NCBI RefSeq assembly: GCF_029962835.1
Contig: NC_080577.1
Coordinates: 25,712,501 to 25,776,500 of the forward strand
DNA length: 64,000 bases
Direction: 5' to 3'
From: Magnolia sinica
Lineage: Eukaryota > Streptophyta > Magnoliopsida > Magnoliales > Magnoliaceae
Shown here: positions 32,923 through 43,825 of the stretch, one piece after another
Layout: the number at the start of each line of letters is the position of its first letter
Numbering within the stretch: position 1 is the first letter of the stretch
Program-made: the position numbers and the translations under genes
The notes under the pieces: model-generated
The model's database searches: none
Told to the model about the DNA's origin: nothing
The model's input: the letters and a program-made list of their open reading frames with translations, nothing else

Positions 32923-35200
32923 TGTCGTTGTCTTAAAGACAGATTTGCCCCCACAGAAAGATCCTTGATGTATTGAGTTGAAGCAAATCTATTTCTGAGA
33001 TACAACTACTTTCCTCCAAGATGAATGACTTCAATTAGGTGTACTCATGGCTTCAGCCACACGAACTCAAGAATGCTTGTATTGATTTGCCGGAACAGAA
33101 GTTGCAGATAGAAGCTACAAGAAATGCAGAGAGATGAGAGATTTTTTCAAATATATAAACAATAATTATGGGAAGCCTTTATAAAGAAAAATGTAGATAT
33201 TAGGTACGTACATGACGGCTCTTTGTTGTCATGTGTATGAGTAGGATAAAATATACTCAGAGAAAATAAAAGTGCCCGATCAAAGGCACCACTCCGCATC
33301 GCACCTCGCCATGACTGTGGCCCATATGTGCGTGCGAGGTTGTTCCCATGGCATATCCTTAAAGGATTAATAAAGAAATTTTTTTTAATATAAAGGCTTA
33401 GTTTCCTATCTTCTTTTTAATGTGGGACAAAATTAAACACAATTAAGACAAGTGAGTTTAGAAAATGTAAAAATAAAATTTCTAGATTTTTCAAAACTTA
33501 AAAAAAAAAAAAAAAAAAAATTATTTATTATTTTTTATTCTAACAATCCTCCACAATTTGAAAATTCAGGAAAAATGATGAAGATAGTCAAATAGAAAAT
33601 CAATTGGGCAAATCAGTGAAATGAAGTACATCATTAAATATATCTTAAAAAATTGAACATTGCATAGTGTAAACATGTCTGGTTTGTTGGGATGTAGTAA
33701 TAGTGTTTTAAAGTAACCCTCCATGATAACAACCCATACACGTTACACGCACTACAATTCAGAGCAACTTAAATTTCTTAAGTTTAGCATGTTTTGGCCA
33801 TGTGCTTTATTTTAGTTTCATAGGTGTTTAGAGAATGTCCCAATTCTCATAGGTAGCGGTCTCACTTTTACACCCATATAGGTGAGCCCATTAGGGGTGT
33901 ACCTGCAGCTAGACATTCCATTGTATCACAGCTATGGAACTTATTAAGGACAGTCCAACTTTTTTCGCTACAGGTCATGTCACTGCTACACCATAGGAAT
34001 GGGCTCTTCTATTGTGTCATTCTCTAGCCCTCCTACTTATAGGTTTCAAGGGTTCTTCTATTGTTTCATCCTCCACATCAATCCTTATGTCTGAATCTAC
34101 AACTTCCATGGAAGAAGCAGCCTTGGATTTAGTTGAAAAACTATTTTCAAAGAATTTGGTATATAAGGATTTAATGATAGAATTGGCATCAATATGATTA
34201 TAAGACTTTAAAACTAAGAATCTATAAGCCTTGTTATTTTGTGCATAGTTTATAAATGCACAATAAAGTGTTTTATCTTCTAATTTTGTTATCTTGAGTA
34301 AATGTAGTCCCACCTTGGTTAGGCACCTTATACTTTAAGATACCTTAGATTTGGAGTTTCATTTTTTTACAATTCATAGAAAGTTTTATCAGAATACTTA
34401 TGAGGTACACAATGTAGAATATGACATGCAGTAAAGAGGGGTTTCTCTCCATAGATTAAAGTGTAAACTAGTGCTAGAAAGCATAATAGTTACTATGTTT
34501 ATCAGAGTTCTATTTTTCCTTTCAGCTATTCCATTTTACTGAGGTAAATATGGTGTAGTTACTTTATGACTAATTCCTTTTGATTCACAGTAGATGTGAA
34601 GTCATGAGAAAGTATTCTCCGCTTCAATTAGATCTAAGTAAGAACCTTCATCTTTTTATCTAACTGATTTTCTTAAGAACCCTCATCTTTTTATCTAACT
34701 GATTTTCTACGTCATTTATGAAAGCCATGTATCTATCTTTTATTTCATCTTAACTCTGGATCCGATATACCCTTGCATATCTGGAGTAATCATGTATGAA
34801 TGTTATAAAACATTTCTTTCTACTATGAATTAAAATATTTTTTAGGTCATATATATCATTGTGAATCAAATTCATGACTTAATTGTTTCTTTTAACTTGT
34901 TTGAACAGTTTTCTGGGATGCTTCGATTATACTTAGATTTTACATTTATTTTGATTTTTTTTTTTTTTCCTTTCTACTCTAGGAATAAGCCACATATTAA
35001 TTACGCTTTTAAGATAATGATAATTTAAATGTTCTAGTTTAACATGCCACATATCAAAAGATTCAATTAAGCAGAAGAACTAGCACAATTTCTCATTCAT
35101 AACATTAAGTTTGAACAAGCCATTTGTTACGGAACCTTTCCCAACAAATGTAACACTTTTAAAGATAACACATTTTTCAAATCGAAAAACTAAAACTCGT
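32923..35200 (-). mobile_element. Broken Copia retrotransposon with one LTR
   Basis: Minus-strand fossil. About 32923-33545 looks like the 3' LTR: TGTTAGAATAAAA start on the minus strand, a GTGGGACAAAATT-like word, and a purine-rich GTGGAGGAT directly inside. 33900-35180 has Copia integrase-to-RT remnants, including the post-integrase hinge with KAYRFLVL at 34017-34313 and words typical of the ERKNRT region near 34500. Many breaks. No 5' LTR or TSD found. Confidence 0.6.
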
Positions 35201-35584
35201 TCTTGTTAAGTGTTGAGCTGGGTAAGTTTTTTTTCCCTGAAGGTCTGATACATACAATACATCCATGCTAGGGTCCATTTGATCAACGATCAGGATAACT
35301 GAACTATATACACTACATCACATACATGGATTCCTGAGCCTCGTTAGGCTTCACTGACCATATTATTAAGGGACATTTACCTGTATAATCATCTTTTTTA
35401 GGGAAAAAAAAAAGTCTCGACTAAAGGGGTAGAATCCAATGATAGTTTTGCACCATTTAAAAAATAGTATTACTGATGTATAGCATCTGACTTTAAGGTC
35501 AAGCTTATCAAAAATGCCTAATCACCCAATTAATGGCTAAAATTAAAATAGTTAGTAGTTCAAATTCGAAGGATCAATGTTATC
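35201..35584. other. Intergenic, nothing recognised
   Basis: AT-rich, no coding frame. May be decayed flank of the Copia fossil. Confidence 0.35.
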
Positions 35585-35600
35585 TATTAACGGCTTAATT

Positions 35601-35753
35601 TATTTATTATTATTATTTTTTTAGCTTGTTAGTACACCCACTGTCAGTTCACACTTCACTGTTAGCCACCCCCACTAGGGAATCGATGCCAAGACCTCAG
35701 TGTTGCAACTAGGTATCTTTCACTCAGTCTACCACTTAGCTGGATCTGGGTGT
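35601..35753 (-). mobile_element. tRNA-derived SINE with clear TSD
   Basis: Minus strand. A-box-like AGCTAAGTGGTAGACTGAG and B-box-like GGCATCGATTCCC (reverse complement of the plus text), with a T/A-rich tail on the left. Flanked by a 16-17 bp TSD: TATTAACGGCTTAATT (35585-35600) and TATTAACGGCTTAAATT (35754-35770). Same family as 4471-4640 and 10083-10290. Confidence 0.85.
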
Positions 35754-35889
35754 TATTAACGGCTTAAATTGCATTGCAACTCCACATGCACGCTTGAAGG
35801 GTCATCACCGTATTTTTAAAATGGGGGCAAAACTAACATACGAGCTAGCCGTACCCAAAAAGGGGAGATGATTAGGTGGAGCTGCATAC

Positions 35890-36350
35890 GGATTCTGCCT
35901 GTAGCGACTGCTCCGTGGGCCCCACCATGATGCATGTGTTTAATCTGTGCCATCCATCCATTTTGGATCATTATTTTAAGGCATGTGCTCTATAATGAGG
36001 CAGATCCAAATCTCAGATGGACCACACCACAGGAAAACGGTGGTGATTGAACGCCCACTATTAAAAACTTACTAGGGCACACTGTAATGTTTATTTTCCA
36101 TCCAACCTGTTGATTAGGTCACACATCCCTGGATGAAGTAAAATACAAATATCAGCTTGATCCAAAACTTTTGTAGCCCTTAAGAAGTTTTTAATGGTGG
36201 TTATTCAATCACCACTGTTTCCTGTGGTGTAGTTCATCCTAAATTTTGGGCGCATGCCCTGGAATGAGTTAAAATGAGATAGAGAAATGGATGGACAGCA
36301 TGGATAAAACACATACATCAGGGTGTGGGTCCCACATAGTACCGTCCAGT
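35890..36350. mobile_element. Fold-back MITE, GTGGGCCCCACC core
   Basis: Mirrored halves: GTGGGCCCCACCATGATGCA at left and CATCAGGGTGTGGGTCCCAC at right. Between them are mirrored GGCAGATCCAAATCTCA / TAAATTTTGGG, ACCACACCACAGGAAA / TTTCCTGTGGTGTAG and GTGATTGAACGCCCA / GGTTATTCAATCACC words. Outer limits are approximate. Confidence 0.65.
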
Positions 36351-36387
36351 AGCAACTGGGAGGGTAGTATTAAATCCTGGTCAAGTG

Positions 36388-36923
36388 GGACGCGGATTTC
36401 CTGCAAAGACTTTCGCAGGAAGTTCCTGCGCAAGGATGTTGGGTGGGGCCCACCGATATGTTTGTGAGAAATTCACCTGTCCATACGTTTTTTGATCTCA
36501 TTTTAGGATGTGCGACCAAAATTGAGATGCATCAAACACTCAAGTGGGACACATGAGAGGAAACAGTGGGAATTCAGTGAGCACTGTGGAAACATTCCTA
36601 TGGCCATAGAAGTTTTATATCAGGATATCTTTTTGGTGTTTTCCCTTCTTTCCATTGGGAATGAACTTATAAACGGTTCGGATGGCATATAAACATCAAG
36701 GTGGAGCTCAGGAAGGTTTCAACGGTAGGAATTTCTTTCCCCAAATTTCCCTCTCGTGTGACCCACTTGAGTTTTGTATCCATTTAATTTTTGGTCGCAC
36801 GCATTAAAATGAGCTCCAAAAACGGATGGAGGGAATGGATTTCTCACATACATTTCAGTGGCCCCACCCAGTATCCTTGCGCAGGAACTTCCTGCTAAAG
36901 GCTTTGGCAGGAAATCCGCGTCC
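36388..36923. mobile_element. Fold-back MITE with about 75-bp inverted repeats
   Basis: 536 bp. The left end GGACGCGGATTTCCTGC, then GCAGGAAGTTCCTGCGC, GCAAGGAT and GGGTGGGGCC are mirrored at the right end almost base for base. The arms contain their own palindromes (GCAGGAAGTTCCTGC). Flanks GGTCAAGTGG and GGTCAGTGG suggest an imperfect target duplication. Confidence 0.75.
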
Positions 36924-37249
36924 GGGTCAGTGGAGCCGGAGGAACCCGAGGCTGGTGGAGCGCGTGATTTGCAAATCTGGTCGGCATTTATGCCCACCCA
37001 TCTGCAACACTGCAGCATGGATGGTTTTTCCACAATCCTATCCATCCCTACTCTTTTATGTCGTGTGGCCCACTTGACTTTTGGATTTACCTCATATTTT
37101 AATTTTAATTTTTAATTTTTTTTTATCTCGTGTTAGAAATTGATGGACGGAGTGAATTTCTCTCAGCCATTGCCGTGGACTCCACGAAGCTCCTGTGGTC
37201 CTTGATTCATACCGGATTCTCTATTAATGCTGCCAGTAGTGAGGTAGCT
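36924..37249. repeat. Half fold-back repeat
   Basis: Contains CAGCATGGATGG, GTGTGGCCCACTTGACTTTTGG and GATGGACGGAGTGAATTTCT words of the fold-back family without a second half. Confidence 0.4.
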
Positions 37250-37970
37250 ACTTACGGTGCTCTGTTGGCCCCACCATCATGTATGTGTTTTATTCACGCT
37301 GTTATCTATTTTTCCCTAGTATTTTAGATCATGAGCCCAAAAATGGGACATAAAAATCTCAAGTGGACCACACTAGAAAACAATGGTGATTGAACGCCTA
37401 TCATTAAAAACTTCCTAGGGCCCACTATAATGTTTATCCGTCATGGAATGTGTTGATCAGTCACACAAGCCTGGATGAAGGAAAAACACAAATATCAGTT
37501 TCATCTGAAACTTTTCTGCGTCAAATTGGTATCAAAGTAGAAAGTCTTGTTTTCAATACTCCTCATTGATGGGTGATTAATGTAAGGAGATTTTCACACC
37601 AGGCTCGAGTGGGGTGGGGTAGCATGTGCGACGTGAGGACACTAGGCAGCCTGTGTGAGATGGGCCCATGTGAAATGGGGCTCATGAGGAGGTTCGACCG
37701 ACGTCCTAACCCATGGAATGTTGAGCTTGAGCTATGAGATAAAGAGATTGATTGCCACTCTTTATTAGAGCAAGTGGCTAATTGTCCAGCATCAAATTTA
37801 ACTTTTTAATGGTGAGCATTAAATCATCACTATTTCCTCCAATGCAGTCTATATGTGATTTGGATCTGGCTCATTTTTGGCTTCATGCCTTAAAATGATT
37901 GGAAAAATGGATAGACGTCATGAATAAAAAAACATACATCATAGTGGGCCTACAGAGCATACATGGATGG
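37250..37970. mobile_element. Fold-back MITE interrupted by a small insertion
   Basis: Left half starts near GGCCCCACCATCATGTATG. The right half ends AACATACATCATAGTGGGCC. The two are split by a 264-bp insertion at 37528-37791. Confidence 0.6.
37528..37791 (+). mobile_element. Small insertion with TCAAATT target duplication, SINE-like
   Basis: 264 bp flanked by TCAAATT (37521-37527 and 37792-37798), sitting inside a fold-back MITE. It begins GGTATCAAAGTAGAAAGTC, which resembles the 5' part of tRNA-derived SINEs, but there is no clear A tail. Class uncertain. Confidence 0.45.
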
Positions 37971-38005
37971 CGTGAATAAGCATACGACTTCACTTTCCTA
38001 TGTTC

Positions 38006-38990
38006 TGTGGGGCCCACTGTAATATCTTTGTTATATCAACCCTGTCCATCAGTTGCACCAGCTCATGCCAGGACGTGTTTAAAAAATCAGGCAGATGCAC
38101 AGCTCATGTGGACCATGCCTCGAGACAGAAGGATTTGAACTGATTGAGGCTGACATCCGTCTTTTCCTTTAATCCAGATTGGAATAACATCATTAATGAG
38201 TTGGATGCACAAATATCAGGGTAGGCTTTTCCATCCACACGTTTTCGTGTGAAATGGCCAACTTGAGTTTTGAATAGGGGTGTACATTGAATCGAACTGA
38301 GTTGAGTTGGCCTTAGCTCGACTTGGCTCGAACACTGGCTGATCTCAAACTCAGTTTGGCTAGGTCATCGAGCCTGACTGGCCAGCTCGGCTCGGTTTGG
38401 TCAGCAGCTCGGGCCAGCTCGGGTAGAGTTCAAGCCAAGATCGAGCTGAGTTCGCCATCGAGGTATTTCCACAAATACCTAAACTGCAACTTAAAAAATT
38501 CACTGTTTTACAAACGGAGGCAATGGTTTTATAGGTGTTTTATCAAATACTTTTTAAGTAACATAAAAACCCCCCCAAAAAAAAAGGAAAAAAATTATTT
38601 GTTTAATGTACATACCTTGCTTGCCACTGGCCAAACCTTCCTTGCCACTAGCCACATTTCGTTGAGTCATTTTATCAAACAGTTGGTGAGCAACATCAAT
38701 GGCAAAGTAACCGAGTCACCAAACTGGTTCGATTTGAGTTCAATTCGAGCTGGATTCGATCCGAGTTGAGTTGAGCTGGGGCTGCTCGAACTTGGCTCGA
38801 ACTCATTTTCGAGCTCAAAAAATTGGCTCGACTCGACTTGAACTCAGCTTCGAACCGAGTCGAATCGAGCTTTTTGGAGTTGAGTCGAGCGAGCTAACTG
38901 AGCTAGCTCGGTTTGTGTACACCCATAGTTTTGAACCTACTTCATTTTTTTTAGAGACGTTCTAAAATGAGCTAGTGCAACCGGTACATA
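38006..38990. mobile_element. Fold-back MITE split by a hAT-like element
   Basis: Left portion 38006-38274 (CTGTGGGGCCCACTGTAATA ... CCAACTTGAG). The right remnant follows the hAT copy (ACTTCATTTTTTTTAG, AAATGAGCTAGTGCAACCGG, mirroring GCACCAGCTCATG of the left half). Confidence 0.55.
38275..38927 (+). mobile_element. hAT-like non-autonomous element, copy 3
   Basis: 653 bp, ends TAGGGGTGTACA / TGTACACCCATA, perfect 8-bp TSD GTTTTGAA (38267-38274 and 38928-38935). It has the longest uninterrupted reading stretch of the family (38323-38769), with SHISLSHFIKQLVSNI and NGKVTESPNWFD. No transposase motifs. Confidence 0.9.
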
Positions 38991-39470
38991 TAAGTGATCA
39001 AATATTAGTTCTAAAATGGAATTGAATGGTTTTGAATTGTATTTGATGGGATTAACATTATTATTGCACAATGATTACATGTCTAGAAATTCTACGGTAT
39101 AAAATTTTTGCCATGGGAAAATACAGGATTAAGTAAATTCATGTTTGGTGGACCATGGAATTGTAATCAATGGACCAAAATTTAAAACGGATGCGGTTCA
39201 CTTGTATACATATAACTAGAATGTCACGTGTAAACAGTGTATATGGATGGATACACATGTAGTGGATTTCAAAATCCACAAAAATCCTGCATGGGACCAA
39301 ATGCAATTCTATGGGACTAAATAAAATTCCATCCCACCTAATCCCAATCTTTTCCATCGTCTCCAAATGTTGGATGGAATTGCATGGGACCAAATGCAAT
39401 TCTATCCATCCAATCCCATCTAAAACACTACGCCAAACGCCCCATAATAGAATATGAATCACCTTTGCTG
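38991..39470. repeat. MITE-like repeat
   Basis: Words such as GGGACCAAATGCAATTCTAT occur twice (about 39294 and 39387), and the segment closes with CCAAACGCCCC, a Tourist-like end. The left end is unclear. Confidence 0.4.
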
Positions 39471-40040
39471 CCCACTGCAATATCTGTGAAAATCTACTCC
39501 ATTCATTAGTTTCTCAAGCACACAATAGGAAAAGGAGCCCAGACATGAGGCATATTCAAAACTCACGTGGGCTACACGGTGGGAAACAATGAGTACAGAA
39601 ACAGTCTTGCTGTTGAAATCTTTTCTTACAGCCCATCATGATATTTATGATTGTGAGAATGGAACAAACTCACGGTTAGATCTGTTTGGAGCCCATTATG
39701 ATGTTTATATATCATCCAAAGTCTTTATAAGGTTACCCTAATGGCCAAGATACAAATATTAAGGTGATCCAAAAACTTGTGTCCCATAAAAGTTTCATGG
39801 TTGGGCATTCAATTTCCATTTTTTCCACATGATTACTTACTGGCTTCATTTCCGACAAGGTAAGGTCTCCATCAATCAAACCACATCACATCATGGTGAG
39901 CCACTCACCACCCAATCCATGTCCCAGGGTCAGGGAGAAGTGGGTCCCACATAAAATGTAGACTGGCTGCAAGGAGCTCACCACCCGCCTCAAAAAGTTG
40001 AAGTGACTAGCAGGGAGAAGTGGATGGCAGGGCTGTATGT
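39471..40040. repeat. Decayed fold-back repeat
   Basis: Scattered fold-back words (AAAGTTTCATGGTTGGGCAT, CACGTGGGCTACACGGTGG) to about 39880. 39881-40040 has short direct repeats of CACCACCC/GGGAGAAGTGG. Confidence 0.4.
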
Positions 40041-40660
40041 ACAGTTGTACATCGAGCTAAGCGGGTCGAGGTGGGCCAAGCTTGGCTTGACTCATATGTG
40101 CTCTCTTCAAGCTTATTTTTGCCCTTGAACTTACCATTGGAGCTTGGCTTGTTTGCAAATCTATCAAGGTGAGCTTGAGGTGAATTGGTGGATCGGATCG
40201 AGCCGAATCAACACCTAACCCAACTCTAACCTAGCTCGACCCAACACCCTACTCGACCCAATCCATCTGTCAGCACCCACACAACCAGATTAACATCCAC
40301 ACCCGGCCCAACCCAGCGCCCGACCCAACTAACTCAACTCGCACTCGACCCACCTACCAAATTAAGTATTTAATTATATATAAATATAAATATAATAATA
40401 ATAATTATTATCATTAGATAGAGGTACCTTGTGGTGCAGAGAGAGAGAAAGAGAGAGAGTTTAGGGTTTATATATATATTCGAGTTGAGTCATGCTCGAG
40501 CTTCGATTTGAGTTGACTTTGGGTTGACCTGAGTCAAGCTATTCCATGTTCGACCTTGATTCGTTTTCAATATGAGTTGGGTTATATGAAGCTTGACTCA
40601 TCTCTGGTCATCGTCCAAGCCGACTTAGCTTTTTGAAATGGCTTAACTCGTGTACAGCTC
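40041..40660. mobile_element. Related hAT-like element (GTTGTACATCGAGC type)
   Basis: About 620 bp. Left AGTTGTACATCGAGCTAAGC and right GGCTTAACTCGTGTACAGCT mirrored. Subterminal words CTCGACCCA/CGAGCTT. A TATGT flank on both sides is only a partial target duplication. Contains a GA tract near 40440-40460. Related to, but distinct from, copies 1-5. Confidence 0.5.
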
Positions 40661-40847
40661 TATGTGGCCAAAGATGGGCTCAAGTACTTAACTCAACCAT
40701 GTGTATACGTGTAAGACTTATCAATCAAATCCCGTCACTTCATTTCACCACCAGGATGGGTTGGTGGCAAGCTGCTTGCCACCCAATCCATGGTCCCCCG
40801 GATGGGACCCACCGGACGGATGTGGTTGGAAAGACACATTCACAGGG

Positions 40848-41358
40848 GGAGCGGATTAGGGTGTCACTCGGGTAACGCTTAGTAGGTGTTACTCTTATTG
40901 TGTGGGGCCCACTTTGATGAATTTTGTTGTATATCTACACTGTTCATCCGTTTTTTTTTTTAAAGCTCATTTTAGAAAGTTATCCCAAAAGTCAAGCGGA
41001 TCCAAATATCTGGTGGACGGCACAACTGGTAAAAGTAGCGAATGACCAGTAAAATTTTCTTCCAAGTCACAAAACTTTTGAATTAAGCCTATCTTTATAT
41101 TTTACCTTCATCTAAGTCTTTTTGACCTTATCAACCAGTTGAATGGTAAATAAACGTTATGGATCTTCTTACAGCAGACCTGCAAAAGTTTTTAATGGTC
41201 GGGCGTCCATCACCACTATTTCTTGTGGTGTGGTCTTCTTGTGGTGTTGTCCACCTGAGATTTATATCTGCAATGGGCTCGAAAAACTGATGGATATACA
41301 ACACATAATCAAGGTGGGCCCCACAGTAGGTGTTACCTGGTAATACCTAATCCGCTCC
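40848..41358. mobile_element. Fold-back MITE (GGAGCGGATTAGG termini)
   Basis: 511 bp. Left GGAGCGGATTAGGGTGTCAC...GTTACTC...GTGTGGGGCCCAC; the right end mirrors it (GTGGGCCCCACAGTAGGTG...CTAATCCGCTCC). Typical core words between. No TSD recognised. Confidence 0.7.
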
Positions 41359-41365
41359 ATTTAGT

Positions 41366-42560
41366 AGGGAGCCGATTAGGTGCACCCCACCTTACTCAGG
41401 CTGGTGTGGCCCTGTGGGTCCACCTTCATATATGTATTGTATATCCATGCCATTTATTTGTTTTTCCATGTCATTTTAAAGCATGAGCCAAAAATCAAGC
41501 AGCTCCAGTTCTTAGCAAAACAATACCCAGGGAAACAGTGGTGATTGACCATTAATGAGCCGCAACAGTTTTTAATTAGGCTGATATTTGTTTTATCCCT
41601 TCATCCAAGTTTTTCTGACCTTATCAACCGGTTGAATAGCAAATGAACATTAAGGGAGACCCTAAGGTCGCCCCAGAGAGTTTTTAATGGTAAGATATCC
41701 AATCACCATAGTTTCTTATAATATAGTCCACCTAAGATTTGGATCTTTTTAATTTGGCTCATGCCTTGAATGGATCCGAAAAAAAAAAAAAAACAGATAA
41801 ATGACATGGATATAGAATACAATAGGGTTGAAAGTTGGGCAGGTTCAACCCGATCGACCCGTGACCGACCTGACATTGGGTTGGGCTTGGGCGGGATATA
41901 TCGCGTCTGATCTCAAGCTTGGGTTATACAAACGCCAACCCGATAAAACTTGGGTTGGGCTTGGGTTGAGGTCTCGGGTTGCCCGACCCAACCTGAACCC
42001 GAACCTGAACCCAATCAATATATAAGTTACTTATAAATTATAATTGAGTGTGCATCATTTGTGTCGAAGGCACACTAGTGATGTCGGGTCTCATTTGTCC
42101 ACATCATTTCCAAGGACTCAAGCTGATAAGATATGCCGGATTTCTCTCTCCCAAATAGATTGCGTGCTATGCTACATGACTTTTAATGGAGTAGTTGTCT
42201 TATATTTTAGCTTGTTTTTTTAAAGAAAAAAAATGAAGTTCTTTATGATGAATAATCACATATATGATTAATAAAATCATAGATACAAAAAATAAGTCAT
42301 ATATTGAAGTATAATAAACAAATGTAATAACGAAAATATTAACACGTATATACCCGACCAACCCGATCAACCTGACCGAGCCCGCTTGGGTTGGGCTTGG
42401 GTTGAGAATTCCCAAGATTGGGTTGGGTTGGGTTAAGGTTGAGTTACAGGAACCTTGGGTTAGGTTAGGGTTGAGCACCAACCCGACCCAACCCGCCCAA
42501 CTTTCAGCCCTAGAATACATACATGAAGATGGACCTCACCCGCAAGGCCTTGTAAATTTG
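41366..42560. mobile_element. Fold-back MITE split by a second hAT-like family
   Basis: Left part 41366-41822 starts GGGAGCCGATTAGGTG and carries the usual core. The right remnant 42513-42560 (ATACATGAAGATGGACC) resumes after the hAT-like element. The right terminus is lost. Confidence 0.6.
41823..42512. mobile_element. hAT-like non-autonomous element, GGGTTGGG family
   Basis: 690 bp. Ends TAGGGTTGAAAGTTGGGC / GCCCAACTTTCAGCCCTA. TSD GAATACAA (41815-41822) and GAATACAT (42513-42520), 7 of 8. Subterminal parts are packed with GGGTTGGG/CCCAACCC words. The AT-rich middle includes a segment shared with about 3690-3780. No transposase. Confidence 0.85.
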
Positions 42561-42569
42561 GGGCTGTAC

Positions 42570-42985
42570 CTATCTGTCCCACTATTATATATGTTCCTCA
42601 CATCTGCACCATCCATCCTTTTTTTGACAGCTCATTTAGGGCATGATGCTAAAAATCAATCAGACTCAAATCTTAGCTGGACCATACCACAAGAATAGTG
42701 GTGATTCAATATCCACCATTAGAAGCTTGTTGGAGACCACTGGAATGTTTATTTGCCATCCAACCTGTTGATAAGGTCACAAATACCTAGATGAAAGGAC
42801 CCCACCAGTATCAGTTTGATCCAAAAACTTTTATAGCCCGCAATAAGTTGTTAATGGTGTGGTCCACGTGAGATTTAGATCTGCCTCATCTTCTGCACCA
42901 TGCACTAAAATAAGTTGTAAAAACGGATGGACGGCATGGATGTAAGGAAAAAACATCAAGGTGGGCCCCACAGTCATGATGGCTC
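42570..42985. mobile_element. Fold-back MITE
   Basis: Mirrored core: CTGCACCATCCATCC ... GGATGGACGGCATGGATG, ACCATACCACAAGAATAG ... GTGGTCCACGTGAG, and GTGGGCCCCACAG at the right. The left end is decayed. Confidence 0.6.
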
Positions 42986-43825
42986 CGCCTACAGCAGCTG
43001 CCGCGATGCCATTATGTTTCCTCGTGACCATATGCATGGATCCGAATCTATGCTTGATGTGATCGGCCAAAGATATCAGCCCAAACAACGAAATTTATCG
43101 GTAGATGCTGACCGTCCGTCCAATGGACGTCTTACTTGTAAAAGGTGGAGTGTAGCCTTTTTTGCGCCAACCTCACGTTTTCAGGTCAACCCTTAGGAAT
43201 GTTAAATGATTAACCAGTGTCGTGATTTGGCTAGTGGCCCATCATCATGAGGCCAACCACATTAACGGTTTCGATCTCCATCCACGTGAACATATGTACG
43301 GTGGAGATGGAGCGCTGTGTACTCCTGATATACACACTTCGGTACAAATATAGCGAGATCGAGAAATTAGATGAGAAATTGCATATTTTATCACTTCTAA
43401 GCTCCGAATCATTTCGCAAAGTCGACGGCGCGAAGCCGATAACCTGAGCTGAGTTTGCTTTGGTTCCGCCGGCTGTGGGACCCGCCTTTACAAAGATAAG
43501 TTTGATACTCGGGCAGAGTGTGATGATTCATACTCAAGCACTTGGTAATCATACATCTGAAATATAATTAGATGGAATCAAAATTGTCCAGACAGTGGGT
43601 CGAATTTCAAATGCATCATAAACCATAATTGCGTTGAACAGATACCGTAACTGGTAAATTACTGGACATCTGATGGACGGTACTGATGAAAAAGTTCAAC
43701 AGCAGAAAAGATTACGGTTTAAAGTTGTGGAGCTAACGTGTGATTTGAGGTTACGATCTATCTGCATAGGGAGTGTAGTTTGATCTACATACGTGCGACT
43801 TGTACCATTTCGTGGTCCATGAAAT
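42986..43825. other. Intergenic, no supported gene
   Basis: Short open stretches only (42927-43196 and 43247-43447 on +) with no recognisable domain. No repeat ends. Confidence 0.4.

Noticed and set aside
34012-34197. 60-residue plus-strand frame
   Set aside because: Antisense shadow of the broken Copia fossil on the minus strand.
38323-38769. 148-residue open stretch as a host gene
   Set aside because: It lies wholly inside hAT-like copy 3 and is not intact in the sister copies; kept only as a finding about the family.
42927-43447. Possible small genes on the plus strand
   Set aside because: Two short frames with no domain, no splice partner and no promoter signal that could be supported.
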